Positions 45,875 through 54,581 of a DNA stretch of 64,000 nt are shown one piece after another. Within the stretch, counting starts at the first letter, position 1. Every line of letters begins with the position of its first letter. The notes beneath the pieces are model-generated. The model was not told where the DNA came from. It made no database searches and saw nothing but the letters and a program-made list of their open reading frames with translations. Both the position numbers and the translations under genes were made by a program. The DNA comes from Clostridium transplantifaecale (GTDB lineage: Bacteria; Bacillota; Clostridia; Lachnospirales; Lachnospiraceae), in assembly GCF_900626075.1 (NCBI RefSeq), contig NZ_UYZY01000008.1:209676-273675 (forward strand). Reading direction: 5' to 3'.

Positions 45875-46066
45875 TCATTTAGCCAACTCCAGAAATGCTT
45901 CCATATTTTCTTCAATCAAAGTGTCTGCTGTCTTTTCTAACTTTTTTTCTCTTGCCTCTCTGATTCCTTTTATCGCTTCGTATTCCTCAAAATCTACCAC
46001 AATGTATCTGGGTTTATTATTTTTGAGAATTACAGCAAGACCATTTTCATCAACAATATGCATCAT
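45875..46066 (-). CDS. Phd/YefM-like antitoxin, orphan
   Basis: The protein has 63 residues from the ATG at 46066 (or the adjacent ATG at 46063) behind GGGGAG, 11 bases after rlmH. The segment LAVILKNNKPRYIVVDFEEYEAI is the Phd/YefM DNA-binding fold pattern; the charged C-terminus would normally wrap a RelE- or Doc-type toxin. No toxin gene follows: a terminator comes directly. It could act on a toxin elsewhere or as a simple autoregulator. Confidence 0.8.
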   Translation of the reverse strand: MMHIVDENGLAVILKNNKPRYIVVDFEEYEAIKGIREAREKKLEKTADTLIEENMEAFLELAK

Positions 46067-46077
46067 GCTTCTCCCCG

Positions 46078-46557
46078 TCACTTATGATACGGCTCTCCAT
46101 TAATAATTCTGTAGCTTCTGTATATTTGTTCCAACAGAATCACCCGCATCAGTTGATGTGGAAACGTCATTTTTGAAAAACTCAGTTTATAATCCGCACG
46201 GCTCAGAACCTTCTTAGACAGTCCCAATGAGCCTCCGATTACAAACTGGAGATGACTCTCCCCCTTGACACCCAGACCGTCTATCAACTCCGCCAGTTCC
46301 TCCGAGGAAACCATGCGGCCGTCGATGGCAAGGGCTATGAGATAGGCTCCGTCTTTCACATGGGAGAGGATCTTTTCCCCTTCCTTGTCCTTTATCTGTT
46401 CCTCCATCACCTCGCTGGCCCGGTCCGGCGTCTTTTCATCGGCTACCTGGATGATCTCCAGTTTACAGTAGCGGCTCAGCCTTTTACTGTATTCCGCAAT
46501 GGCATCCTCCAGGTATTTTTCTTTGATTTTTCCTACCGTAATCAGTGTGATTTTCAT
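46078..46557 (-). CDS. rlmH: 23S rRNA pseudouridine(1915) N3-methyltransferase RlmH
   Basis: The protein has 159 residues from the ATG at 46557, exactly the family length; the open frame further upstream is leader. SPOUT-knot signatures FVIGGSLGLSKKVLSRADYKLSFSKMTFPHQL and C-terminal YRIINGEPYHK are diagnostic. It methylates pseudouridine 1915 in helix 69 of 23S rRNA on assembled ribosomes using SAM. A small antitoxin gene follows. Confidence 0.97.
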   Translation of the reverse strand: MKITLITVGKIKEKYLEDAIAEYSKRLSRYCKLEIIQVADEKTPDRASEVMEEQIKDKEGEKILSHVKDGAYLIALAIDGRMVSSEELAELIDGLGVKGESHLQFVIGGSLGLSKKVLSRADYKLSFSKMTFPHQLMRVILLEQIYRSYRIINGEPYHK

Positions 46558-46604
46558 GCTATGAAATCTCCCATTGTTATTATTCACATCCATTATTCCG
46601 CGAG

Positions 46605-46686
46605 GTGTTTTCACGCGCATTTTGCGTGAAAATTCCGAGTTATACGGCGCGAAGCAACGAAAAGTGCGCGATGCGGACTTTTCATT
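46605..46686. other. Paired hairpins between esterase gene and rlmH
   Basis: TTTTCACGC/GCGTGAAAA (about 46611-46634) and GAAAAGTGCGC-GAT-GCGGACTTTTC (about 46659-46684). The second shares the core GTGCGC-NNN-GCGGAC with the first hairpin of the repeat copy at 55679. May serve as 3' or 5' RNA structures; no T-run. Confidence 0.45.
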
Positions 46687-46702
46687 ACAATCAGCGGTAT
46701 TT

Positions 46703-47794
46703 TTACCGTTTCTGTGCATCGCGAAGCGTGTTACTGTTCATAGAACTGCGGTTTTTTGCAGGGCTTTGAACAGTAATCTCCCGTTTCAGAAAGGCCAGCA
46801 GATTCAGCCTTGCCCTGTCTTCCGTATCTTTTCTTCTTCTTTTTACCTTCTTCACTACCTTGCCCTGGGGTGCAATGCGGATCTGGTAGACGATTTTCAT
46901 AAATTCCCCTACCTCTTCCCAGGCCTCGCGGCTCTCCGGTATTAAATCGAGCCCCATCTGGAATACATGGAACATTCCGTCATAGACAGAGGTCCGGACC
47001 TTGACACCGGCCTTCTTTGCCTTTTCCGAGACCGACTGTGTGTCACTCAGGAGAACCTCGTAACTTCCAACCTGCATCAGCATCGGAGGGAATCCCGTAT
47101 AGTCGCCAAACAGCGGGGACAAATACGGATTCTTCGGATCGGCGTCTCCTATATAACTGCACTGGTAAAGCATATTTTCCTTGGAATTGCCAAAAAGCGG
47201 ATCAATCTCATAATTACTCTCATACGTTTCCCCGCTCAGGGTCACGTCGGTCCAGGGAGACATGGTGATAATTCCTCCGGGGAGCGGCAGTCCGTGATCC
47301 TTTGCATACATGCAGAGAGCCAGAGCCAGTCCGCCTCCTGCCGAATCACCTGCCACCACGATCTGATCCGGCTTATAATTCTTTTCCTCCAGAAGCCACC
47401 GATAAGCGTACACCGCGTCCTCCACAGCAGCGGGAAACGGGTTCTCCGGAGCCACTCTGTAATCAATCGTCAGAACATCGGCGCCGTAACTGAGTTTTGA
47501 ATACTTCACGGCAAATCTTCTGTAAATATTCTTCATCGGTCCGATATACCCGCCTCCGTGGAGCTGCAGAATCACCCTTCCGGTCACAACGCTCTGAGGC
47601 CTTAAAAATTCCATTACAAAATGATCCGCATCAATTAATTCATATAAATACTCCGCCGGGCATCTCCATGCCGGTTCTACCGGATTTTTTCTGAACTCAC
47701 CCGTCTGAATCGGCTTTTTAAGCGCCGTCTCCATTACATCATTCATCATATCCCGGGTCAGGTTTCCTATCATGCTGACATTTTTCTTGCGCAT
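46703..47794 (-). CDS. Alpha/beta hydrolase, hormone-sensitive-lipase family esterase
   Basis: The protein has 363 residues. Oxyanion motif LQLHGGGYIG, nucleophile serine in VVAGDSAGGGLALAL, and a C-terminal acid/histidine region ending DGMFHVFQMG. It hydrolyses short acyl esters. It follows the condensation-like membrane acyltransferase gene by 87 bases in the same direction, suggesting they act on the same acylated substrate. AAAGGAG precedes the ATG. Confidence 0.9.
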   Translation of the reverse strand: MRKKNVSMIGNLTRDMMNDVMETALKKPIQTGEFRKNPVEPAWRCPAEYLYELIDADHFVMEFLRPQSVVTGRVILQLHGGGYIGPMKNIYRRFAVKYSKLSYGADVLTIDYRVAPENPFPAAVEDAVYAYRWLLEEKNYKPDQIVVAGDSAGGGLALALCMYAKDHGLPLPGGIITMSPWTDVTLSGETYESNYEIDPLFGNSKENMLYQCSYIGDADPKNPYLSPLFGDYTGFPPMLMQVGSYEVLLSDTQSVSEKAKKAGVKVRTSVYDGMFHVFQMGLDLIPESREAWEEVGEFMKIVYQIRIAPQGKVVKKVKRRRKDTEDRARLNLLAFLKREITVQSPAKNRSSMNSNTLRDAQKR

Positions 47795-47881
47795 CTGTTT
47801 TCTCTCCTTTAAATATCATCCTGGTATTTGCCTTCTCCCCGAGCCAAAAAGTCCGATTCATCGTCCAAATTAACCGGGTAA

Positions 47882-49912
47882 TTAGAAATAAAACCTTCTT
47901 TTCAGTTCCTTTTTCACACTTCTGTCCCCCAGGATTATCGTGATAAACAACACCGAAACCGACAAAATCACGGTAATGACGGACATCAGCGGACTTGTAA
48001 TCAATCCTGCCGCCCACAGAATCAGCGGAATAAAGCTGAAAATTGTTATTGCAATCTGGTACATAAAATAGCTTTGCCAGTTCAGCCTGTTAATCAGAAT
48101 CAGAAAGACCACGGCTATTACATCGAATAAAATTAGGCTGGGGATCGCATAATTGAATGACCACCGGCTGAATCCCGTCATATAATCGATAATCACCAGC
48201 AGAACCTGCACTCCAAGGGACTGCCGGATGAGAATTCCCGCCAGGCTGGCCCTTCTCATGATAGAATACCGGAGCGTCATTGCCACATAGGCGATACTCC
48301 CTATCGCAATCAGTGACCACCATGTTTCCGTGATGCCGTAGGTCAGAACGTTGACCAGTCCCGTTATGGCCGCTGCGGTAAACAGCACCAGGTAAAGGAT
48401 ATTGGTCAGTTTTTTCAGCTTTCCCCGGTCGTAACTGATGGATGGATAATTGCCTTTGTCATACTTCTGCTCAACCGCCCCGTTGCTTTCAAGCTCCGCC
48501 GCCGCGCCTCTCTCCTCCAGGAAGCGGAAAAAATATTCCTGCATTTTGAGGTCGCCGACCGCACTGTTAAACGACAGATAGATTTTGTCCCGGAACGCGA
48601 TTACTCCGCACTTCATCTTCTGCTGCCTGGACACGCCGATCAGTACATGGAAATTCTCCACCATGTTTTCATACTCCGGCTTCAGCGCTACCGGGCCCAG
48701 ATTGGAAAGTGTCATCGTGTATGCCTTGCTGCTTTTCAGAAATACCGCGTTCATGGCGATGTTTTTGACAAAGAGGGGGACAATTCTCACATACCATTTT
48801 TTCTCATTGGACACATTGTAGGAGATCGTTTCCTCCAGCCGTTCTTTCACAATTTTCTCATCCATCTGCCTTCCGACTTCGGCCAGCACATCCTCAAACC
48901 GCTCAGGCGCTTTGCCGGCAGGCCACGCTATATTGGTGACGGAAAAGAAATTGGCCATTGTCTCGGAATCAAAAAAGCTCCGGAGGTTGATCGGCAGGTT
49001 TAACGCGGCCGGACGCTTTAAAGTTTTCCCATCCGTATATACCTGAATCAGGGACCAGATTAACGCAGCCGTCAGGTATTTCGTGATGCTGACCCCCTCT
49101 TTTCTGCATGCGGCCTTCAGCGCGTCGAGTGGGATACTCCCGTGCAGAACCGACTGGCAGTCTAACGGCAGATATTCCCCGATGATGGAAAGAGCCTGTT
49201 CCGTCTCATAACGTTGATGGGGGCGCTTGCTGTAATGCCTTAGATAACCGTCCTCCTCCAACTGGCGTATCTCTTTGACCGGACTTATCTCTTCCGATTG
49301 TATTCCCTGGCCTGCGGGGCATATCCCTGCTGTCTGTTCCGATATTTCAGATTTCATGGCTGTGTCTGATGTTTCGGCTGCCTCCTGCATCGGTTCTGCC
49401 GCTCCGGCTGCTTCTGCCGATCCGGTATTTTCCGTTCCCTGGGAATTCTCTTTTTTCTGCACTTCAATGTACAGTTGGAGGTAATGCTCCGTCATTTTCT
49501 TCAGGAAATTCAAAGCGCCGAGGCCATCCGTCAATCCGTGGAACACCTCAAAATTAATGCGTCTGCCATAGTAGCTTACCCGGAACGGAAACCTGTGGCT
49601 GGCATGGGGATCGATGTATTTACATGGATAGGTCTCCTCCTTCTCCACCAGAGGTTCCCTGTTATTTGTCTCAAAGTAATTCCAGAAAAATCCCTTGCGC
49701 AGTTTCACACGGAAATTCTCAAATTCCGGGAGCGTCAGCTTCAGGGCCTGCTCCAGAAGTTCCGGTTTTATCTCATTTTTCAGTGATACTGAGAGCCGGA
49801 ATACATTGCTTAAATCCTCCCCGGCTACAGCAGCAAACAGTTTTGCCGTATTGTCCAGTTTTCTCCAGCGCGCCCCCTGTATACGCGGTCTTACTCTGTC
49901 CTTCTCATCCAC
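47882..49912 (-). CDS. Condensation-fold acyltransferase-like protein with C-terminal membrane domain (DUF6320-like)
   Basis: The protein has 676 residues; the start appears to be GTG at 49912 (no in-frame ATG close by). The N-terminal 150 residues hold a CoA-dependent-acyltransferase/condensation motif HGLTDG (HxxxDG) in NFEVFHGLTDGLGALNFLKK. A variable acidic linker (about 160-220) leads to the second acyltransferase lobe (about 240-480), then about six membrane segments (490-670). The family resembles alcohol O-acetyltransferases. Its substrate is unknown; the neighbouring esterase may reverse the reaction. Confidence 0.7.
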   Translation of the reverse strand: MDEKDRVRPRIQGARWRKLDNTAKLFAAVAGEDLSNVFRLSVSLKNEIKPELLEQALKLTLPEFENFRVKLRKGFFWNYFETNNREPLVEKEETYPCKYIDPHASHRFPFRVSYYGRRINFEVFHGLTDGLGALNFLKKMTEHYLQLYIEVQKKENSQGTENTGSAEAAGAAEPMQEAAETSDTAMKSEISEQTAGICPAGQGIQSEEISPVKEIRQLEEDGYLRHYSKRPHQRYETEQALSIIGEYLPLDCQSVLHGSIPLDALKAACRKEGVSITKYLTAALIWSLIQVYTDGKTLKRPAALNLPINLRSFFDSETMANFFSVTNIAWPAGKAPERFEDVLAEVGRQMDEKIVKERLEETISYNVSNEKKWYVRIVPLFVKNIAMNAVFLKSSKAYTMTLSNLGPVALKPEYENMVENFHVLIGVSRQQKMKCGVIAFRDKIYLSFNSAVGDLKMQEYFFRFLEERGAAAELESNGAVEQKYDKGNYPSISYDRGKLKKLTNILYLVLFTAAAITGLVNVLTYGITETWWSLIAIGSIAYVAMTLRYSIMRRASLAGILIRQSLGVQVLLVIIDYMTGFSRWSFNYAIPSLILFDVIAVVFLILINRLNWQSYFMYQIAITIFSFIPLILWAAGLITSPLMSVITVILSVSVLFITIILGDRSVKKELKRRFYF

Positions 49913-49934
49913 AATTTAAGCCTTTCCAAATGTT

Positions 49935-50432
49935 CTAAAATTCCAGAAGCATGTCGTACCATACGGCGCCGCCATGAACCGACTGTGATACCCCAAGGTT
50001 TACATAACCAAATTTTTCGTAATAATGAATCAGTCTGTCTTTACAGGTGAGAATCAGGCCTTTTCTTCCTTTTTTCCTGGCATCCTCTATCAGATGTTCC
50101 ATCAGCAGAGCCGCCACGCCCCGGTTCCTGTATTCCGGAATAACATCCAGGCCAAAGACACTCTGATACGCTCCGTCCGCCTTATGCAGACCAACATCCT
50201 CAAACATCTCGTCACATATTGTTCTTTCATCCGTGACACATCCGTTGATAAATCCAATCAGATCTCCCTGAGACTCGGCGATAAAAAAGCTGTCGGGAAA
50301 TGCCTCCAGTCTCTCTTTAAATGCCTCCCGGCCTGCTGCCTCGGCAGATGGAAAACATCTTGCCTCCACCCTTGTCACCCCGTCTAAATCATTTGCCTCT
50401 GCCTGTCTGATTGTGATATTAAAAGCTTCCAT
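49935..50432 (-). CDS. GNAT-family N-acetyltransferase
   Basis: The protein has 165 residues. Acetyl-CoA pyrophosphate-binding region is visible in VFGLDVIPEYRNRGVAALLMEHLIEDARKKGRKGL, the V-x-P-x-x-R-x-x-G-x-G/A motif A. The final part (LIHYYEKFGYVNLG) is the usual motif B. Substrate unknown. GGAGG precedes the ATG. It is 22 bases upstream of the condensation-like gene and may belong to that operon. Confidence 0.88.
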   Translation of the reverse strand: MEAFNITIRQAEANDLDGVTRVEARCFPSAEAAGREAFKERLEAFPDSFFIAESQGDLIGFINGCVTDERTICDEMFEDVGLHKADGAYQSVFGLDVIPEYRNRGVAALLMEHLIEDARKKGRKGLILTCKDRLIHYYEKFGYVNLGVSQSVHGGAVWYDMLLEF

Positions 50433-50485
50433 TCTGCTTTTCCTCCATTTGGTATGAAATGCTGTAAGTTCCTATCATAAGATCG

Positions 50486-50516
50486 TCAAAGAGCCTGCAC
50501 CCCGGCAGACTCTTTA
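50486..50516 (-). other. Hairpin between response regulator and GNAT genes
   Basis: AAAGAGTCTGC and GCAGGCTCTTT pair (one mismatch) across six bases. It lacks a T-run but may reduce read-through from the response regulator gene. Confidence 0.4.
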
Positions 50517-50566
50517 CCAGAACAGACCGTCTTCCGCGCCTGCCCTGCTCTCTATGTTCTGGACCG

Positions 50567-51265
50567 CTAAGCTCTGAAATAATATCCCACTCCCCATTTT
50601 GTGTGAACATACTTCGGTTCACTTGGACTTGGTTCAATCTTTTCTCTCAGACGCCTTACATGTACATCCACCGTACGCACGTCGCCTCCGGCGGCAGCCT
50701 TATTTCCCCAGACAAAGCGCAGCAGCTCTTCCCTGCTGTAAACTTTATTGGGATTGCAGACAAAAAGCTCTAAAAGGTCGAATTCTTTGGCTGTCAGGTT
50801 GATTTCCTTCTCTCCGATGAAAACGCGTCTGCTGTCCGTATCCAGTTTTAAATCCGCCGCCTGGATCACCTTGCCGCTGCTCTGCGCTTCCTTCTTTGAC
50901 TTCTTGGCATTACGCCTCATAATCGCCTTGATCCTGGCCTTCACTTCCAGAATGTTAAATGGTTTTGTTATATAGTCGTCCGCTCCATACTCCAGGCCGA
51001 GAATCTTATCCATATCTCCGCCTTTGGCCGTAACCATGATAATCGGCATCTCGGAAAATTCCCGGATTGCCTGGCAGACTTCAAATCCGTCAAACTTCGG
51101 CAGCATCACATCCAGAAGTACAATATCGTACTCCGTCTCCTTTGCCATCCGGATTGCTTCCTCTCCGTCATATGCACAGTCCACTTCCATTCCATCCTGC
51201 TCTAAACTGAATCTGATTCCTTTAACAATCAGTTTTTCGTCATCCACAACTAACACTTTTGCCAT
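50567..51265 (-). CDS. OmpR-family response regulator, WalR/PhoP-like, without adjacent kinase
   Basis: The protein has 232 residues. Receiver (VVDDEKL, phosphoacceptor in IVLLDVMLPKFDG, Lys in DDYITKPF) and winged helix (LTAKEFDLLELFVCNPNKVYSREELL, ending TKWGVGYYFRA). The sequence is close in pattern to WalR-type regulators, which normally precede a walK-like kinase gene. Here the next genes are GNAT and a hydrolase operon and no kinase is within reach. It lies 22 bases after comEA and may be co-transcribed with it. Confidence 0.93.
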   Translation of the reverse strand: MAKVLVVDDEKLIVKGIRFSLEQDGMEVDCAYDGEEAIRMAKETEYDIVLLDVMLPKFDGFEVCQAIREFSEMPIIMVTAKGGDMDKILGLEYGADDYITKPFNILEVKARIKAIMRRNAKKSKKEAQSSGKVIQAADLKLDTDSRRVFIGEKEINLTAKEFDLLELFVCNPNKVYSREELLRFVWGNKAAAGGDVRTVDVHVRRLREKIEPSPSEPKYVHTKWGVGYYFRA

Positions 51266-51287
51266 ACTTCCACCTCATACTTATACT

Positions 51288-52127
51288 TCACACCGTGATG
51301 TCTTCTTTTATCTTCTGAAAAGCGGCTTCCTTAATCCCGGAAACCTCCATGATATCTTCGATTCTTGTAAATGGGCCGGACTCCTGACGGTAAGCGATAA
51401 TCGCCTCCGCCCTTGCCTCACCGATCCCTTTCAGGGTCATCAGCTGTTCCTTCGCCGCCGTATTCAGGTTCACCTTCGCTGTCCCGGTATTACTCCGTTC
51501 CTGCGAACCTCCTGCATCGGCTGCCTCTTTCTCCTGCATCCGCCCGGCTGACTCCGGATATGTGACGGCCTTCCGGCTGTCCCACTCCCCGGCTTCTTTC
51601 CGGTTCGGAACCTGGATCTTCATGCCGTCTTCCAGGGACTCCGCCATATTGAGAAAATCCGGCGCCGCATCTTCGGTAAATCCCCCGGCCATTTCAACAG
51701 CCTGGTAGATACGGCTTCCCTCTTCCAGGCCATAAACCCCCGGAGCAGTCACTTCGCCGCACACATGTATAAAAATCCGGCCGGTTTTTGCACCTGCCGT
51801 CCCGTCATCCTCTGATACTGTTCCCGTTGGGGAAGACGTTTCCTGTGCCGCCGGTTTCTGACCGCCGTCATCTGGCTCAGGCCCTGCCCCCGGTGCCGCA
51901 TCCTGGTCTATTCCCGCCGTATTATCAGCGCTTTCTACGGCATCTCCGGAGTTTTTCAACATATCATCCGTGCTCTCCGCCGCGGCGCCGCTATCCTGAT
52001 AACCGCCGCACGCAAGCTCCGTTGTTCCGGCGCTGTTATTCCATCCCACATTGTAGCATATGACTGCCGCCAGCATAGCTATGCCGGCAACCGTTGTTTT
52101 TATCGTTCGTGCTGCTTCTTTTTTCAT
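51288..52127 (-). CDS. comEA: ComEA-like DNA-binding protein (SLBB plus helix-hairpin-helix)
   Basis: The protein has 279 residues. N-terminal membrane anchor (about 9-26), a long acidic linker (30-110), an SLBB domain (about 116-172, IFIHVCGEVTAPGVYGLEEG), and a C-terminal double helix-hairpin-helix (about 218-279, VNLNTAAKEQLMTLKGIGEARAEAIIAYR). It binds incoming DNA on the outer face of the membrane during transformation. No comEB/comEC gene is in the window. Whether the cell is competent is unknown. Confidence 0.92.
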   Translation of the reverse strand: MKKEAARTIKTTVAGIAMLAAVICYNVGWNNSAGTTELACGGYQDSGAAAESTDDMLKNSGDAVESADNTAGIDQDAAPGAGPEPDDGGQKPAAQETSSPTGTVSEDDGTAGAKTGRIFIHVCGEVTAPGVYGLEEGSRIYQAVEMAGGFTEDAAPDFLNMAESLEDGMKIQVPNRKEAGEWDSRKAVTYPESAGRMQEKEAADAGGSQERSNTGTAKVNLNTAAKEQLMTLKGIGEARAEAIIAYRQESGPFTRIEDIMEVSGIKEAAFQKIKEDITV

Positions 52128-52233
52128 ATGTAACGTACCTCCCGTTCATACCGGAAGATACTGCTTTGCCCGTATTTCTATTCTAACTAAATAATTTACC
52201 GAACACAAGCGAAATATGAAAGAATTTGTTCCG

Positions 52234-52662
52234 CTACCATCGGAATACTACAATACCTGCAATGGCAATCAGGGCGCCGATAGCCTTTCTCCACTCAAAT
52301 CCAACCTTCTCCACGCCAAAAAGTCCCATTACTTCAATGCCGTAAGCCACAATGATCTGTGCCACTACGATCAGAAGAGCTGATTTTGCCGGTCCAAGGG
52401 TTCCCACGCTCTTGATAACCGTATAGGTAATCAGGGCTCCCATGATACCTCCGACAAGCATGTATTTCGGTTCAACCTGAATCAGCCCGCCCACCTCGCC
52501 ACGGCCTGTGAAGAACCACATAATGACACAGGCGATAAAGGCACTGAACTGAACCCAGCCCGAGGATACCCATATACTTGTCTGTTTTGTCACCTCCGTG
52601 TTAAAAACTCCCTGCACACTCATCAAAGCGCCGGAAACCAGGGCAATGATTATTCCCCACAT
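52234..52662 (-). CDS. DMT-superfamily membrane protein, YdcZ/DUF606 type
   Basis: The protein has 142 residues, about five membrane segments, matching one half of an EamA-like transporter (the YdcZ family has single-domain members that pair). Opening IIIALVSGALMSVQGVFNTEV and LLIVVAQIIVAYGIEVMGLFG fit that family. Substrate unknown. Stands alone between a lipoprotein gene and comEA. Confidence 0.82.
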   Translation of the reverse strand: MWGIIIALVSGALMSVQGVFNTEVTKQTSIWVSSGWVQFSAFIACVIMWFFTGRGEVGGLIQVEPKYMLVGGIMGALITYTVIKSVGTLGPAKSALLIVVAQIIVAYGIEVMGLFGVEKVGFEWRKAIGALIAIAGIVVFRW

Positions 52663-52725
52663 AAATAAAACCTCCGCATTCTATTCGATATCGCTTAGTA
52701 TCTCATAGACGCGAAGGTTTTATAC

Positions 52726-53469
52726 TTATTCAATCGAAAATTCTACCGCAATATTTGCTTCGATTTCAACTTCGCCAGGCATAACACCCATATCCATCGC
52801 GCCTGACTCTTTGGCCGCCGCACCTGCTCCGGCGGAATATCCGTTATAGCGCGCCACCTGGTTGTTGCCGTATTCCTGGATATTGACAATCTTGCCCAGC
52901 ATGCATCCTCCCGCATCCGCCATCGCCTGCGCCTTTACCTTTGCGGCATTAACTGCTTTTGCAAGAGCTTCCTGGTACGCCTCATCATATTTACTGGACA
53001 TATAATTTACCGCATCAATTGAGTTTACGCCCGCATCCACGGAATCGGAGAGAAGCTGCCCTACCCGGTCAATCGCGATTTCGGAAACCGTTACCTGGGT
53101 GGTCATCTCATATCCGCTGACAGTCTTTCCGTCTTCCCAGTTATAAATAGGGCTCATTCCGTAATTAGAGGTCTGAATTGACTTGTCTTCTACTCCCAAC
53201 TCTTTTAACAGATCAAGCACCTTCTGCAAATCCGTATTGTTCTGTGTCTGGCACGTCTGGGCGTCCGACGCCTGGGAATATACGCTGTAAATAATCTCTG
53301 CCATGTCAGGCTCCACTTTCACCTGCTCTCTGCTGCTAACGCTTATCACGTTACTGTCAATATTCTGGACCTTGATTGACTCCGGCATCGTCGTGCTTCC
53401 ACAAGCCGTAAGAGAAAGGGCCCCTGCGGAAATAAGAACGGCCGCCAGCCCTGCTTTTAAATTCTTCAT
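52726..53469 (-). CDS. SIMPL-domain (DUF541) lipoprotein
   Basis: The protein has 247 residues from the ATG at 53469 (GGAGG). Lipoprotein signal with lipobox SLTAC. The SIMPL domain is recognisable from ISVSSREQVKVEPDMAEIIYSV, EEL/LKELGVEDKSIQTSNYGMSPIY and the C-terminal VEIEANIAVEFSIE. Such domains form oligomeric shells outside the cell; their function is not established. Monocistronic. Confidence 0.88.
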   Translation of the reverse strand: MKNLKAGLAAVLISAGALSLTACGSTTMPESIKVQNIDSNVISVSSREQVKVEPDMAEIIYSVYSQASDAQTCQTQNNTDLQKVLDLLKELGVEDKSIQTSNYGMSPIYNWEDGKTVSGYEMTTQVTVSEIAIDRVGQLLSDSVDAGVNSIDAVNYMSSKYDEAYQEALAKAVNAAKVKAQAMADAGGCMLGKIVNIQEYGNNQVARYNGYSAGAGAAAKESGAMDMGVMPGEVEIEANIAVEFSIE

Positions 53470-53559
53470 AATAGTTTCCTCCTCTTCTTGCTGAAAGCTA
53501 CCCGGGACTGCCGGTGAATACGAAACCGGTACAACGGCTCCACGCCTGCAATATAATAA

Positions 53560-53636
53560 AAACACATCCCTTTGCCCTTCCAGCTATATCCATTATAACT
53601 GAAAGGGCAAAGGGATGTGTTTCTTTTACCTTAACT
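53560..53636. terminator. Long bidirectional terminator after folD
   Basis: ACACATCCCTTTGCCCTT and AAGGGCAAAGGGATGTGT pair across a 20-base region that itself contains CAG/CTG. Flanking A and T stretches allow action on both strands. Confidence 0.9.
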
Positions 53637-53663
53637 TTCCATATCTTATTTCTGAAAATATTC

Positions 53664-54527
53664 TTACCATTTATTTCCCGCTCTTCCGGCCGCTTCCTGA
53701 GCCAGGGCCGCGCTCACGAGACGCCGCGCCAGTACGGCTGTCGTCACGTTGCCGATGCCTCCGGGTACGGGGGTTGCGCAGGCGGCTACGGAGCTGATTG
53801 CATCAAAATCCACATCCCCGCACAGGTGTCCGCCCTCATCCACGTTAATTCCAACGTCAATGACTACCGCCCCCTCCTGCACGTAGCTTTCATCGATCAT
53901 CCTCGCACTGCCGGCACAGGTGACAAGGATTTCCGCACTCCGGCAGATATCCTGCAGTTCCACCGTTTTTGTATGACAGACCGTTACCGTTGCATTTTCC
54001 TGAAGCAGGAGCATGGCAAGTGGGCGTCCTACCACCATGCTCCTGCCCACCACTACCGTTCTTTTTCCCACCACGGGAATTCCGTAGAGCTTCAGCACAT
54101 TCATCACCGCTTCCGCCGTGCATGGCGCAAAACCGGTGCTGTCCCCGCTGAACACCTTCGCAATATTGACAGGAGAAATGCCGTCCAAATCCTTCATCGG
54201 ATCGATCATCCTCTCGATATCCTCCTGGATAATCTGAGGGGGAAGAGGACGCATTACAAGAATCCCATCGATGCTTTCGTCTTCATTAATCTTTTTGAAC
54301 TCGTTTTTAAACTCCCTGTCACTGATTTCCCCGGGAAAAACAAATTTTTCCACCTTGAGGCCAAAGGCGTGCATCTTCTTTACCGCTCCCGTCTCATAGG
54401 AAATATCATCCGGGCTGTCGCCAACCCTGACAATGGCCAGTTGCGGAACTCTTCCCAGTTTTTCCAGAAGCTCTTCCACCTGTACTTTCAATTTTGCTGA
54501 AACTTCAGCCCCTCTTAACGTAATCAT
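53664..54527 (-). CDS. folD: Bifunctional methylenetetrahydrofolate dehydrogenase/cyclohydrolase
   Basis: The protein has 287 residues. FolD signatures: LAIVRVGDSPDDISYETGAVKK (substrate lysine), DGILVMRPLPPQI, VVGRSMVVGRPLAMLL and ATPVPGGIGNVTTAVL. The last differs from the standard PGGVGPMT, and the first from the usual SxxYVxxK, so this is a divergent FolD. It interconverts methylene-, methenyl- and formyl-tetrahydrofolate. It follows azlD by 54 bases. Confidence 0.92.
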   Translation of the reverse strand: MITLRGAEVSAKLKVQVEELLEKLGRVPQLAIVRVGDSPDDISYETGAVKKMHAFGLKVEKFVFPGEISDREFKNEFKKINEDESIDGILVMRPLPPQIIQEDIERMIDPMKDLDGISPVNIAKVFSGDSTGFAPCTAEAVMNVLKLYGIPVVGKRTVVVGRSMVVGRPLAMLLLQENATVTVCHTKTVELQDICRSAEILVTCAGSARMIDESYVQEGAVVIDVGINVDEGGHLCGDVDFDAISSVAACATPVPGGIGNVTTAVLARRLVSAALAQEAAGRAGNKW

Positions 54528-54581
54528 TCTGTCCTCATTTCAACTGCAATGCATTAAGGTATCCCAGTGCTGCTCCTGCGG

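Noticed and set aside
50419..50637. 72-codon frame between response regulator and GNAT genes
   Set aside because: Overlaps the end of the response regulator in another frame and shows no domain or start signal.
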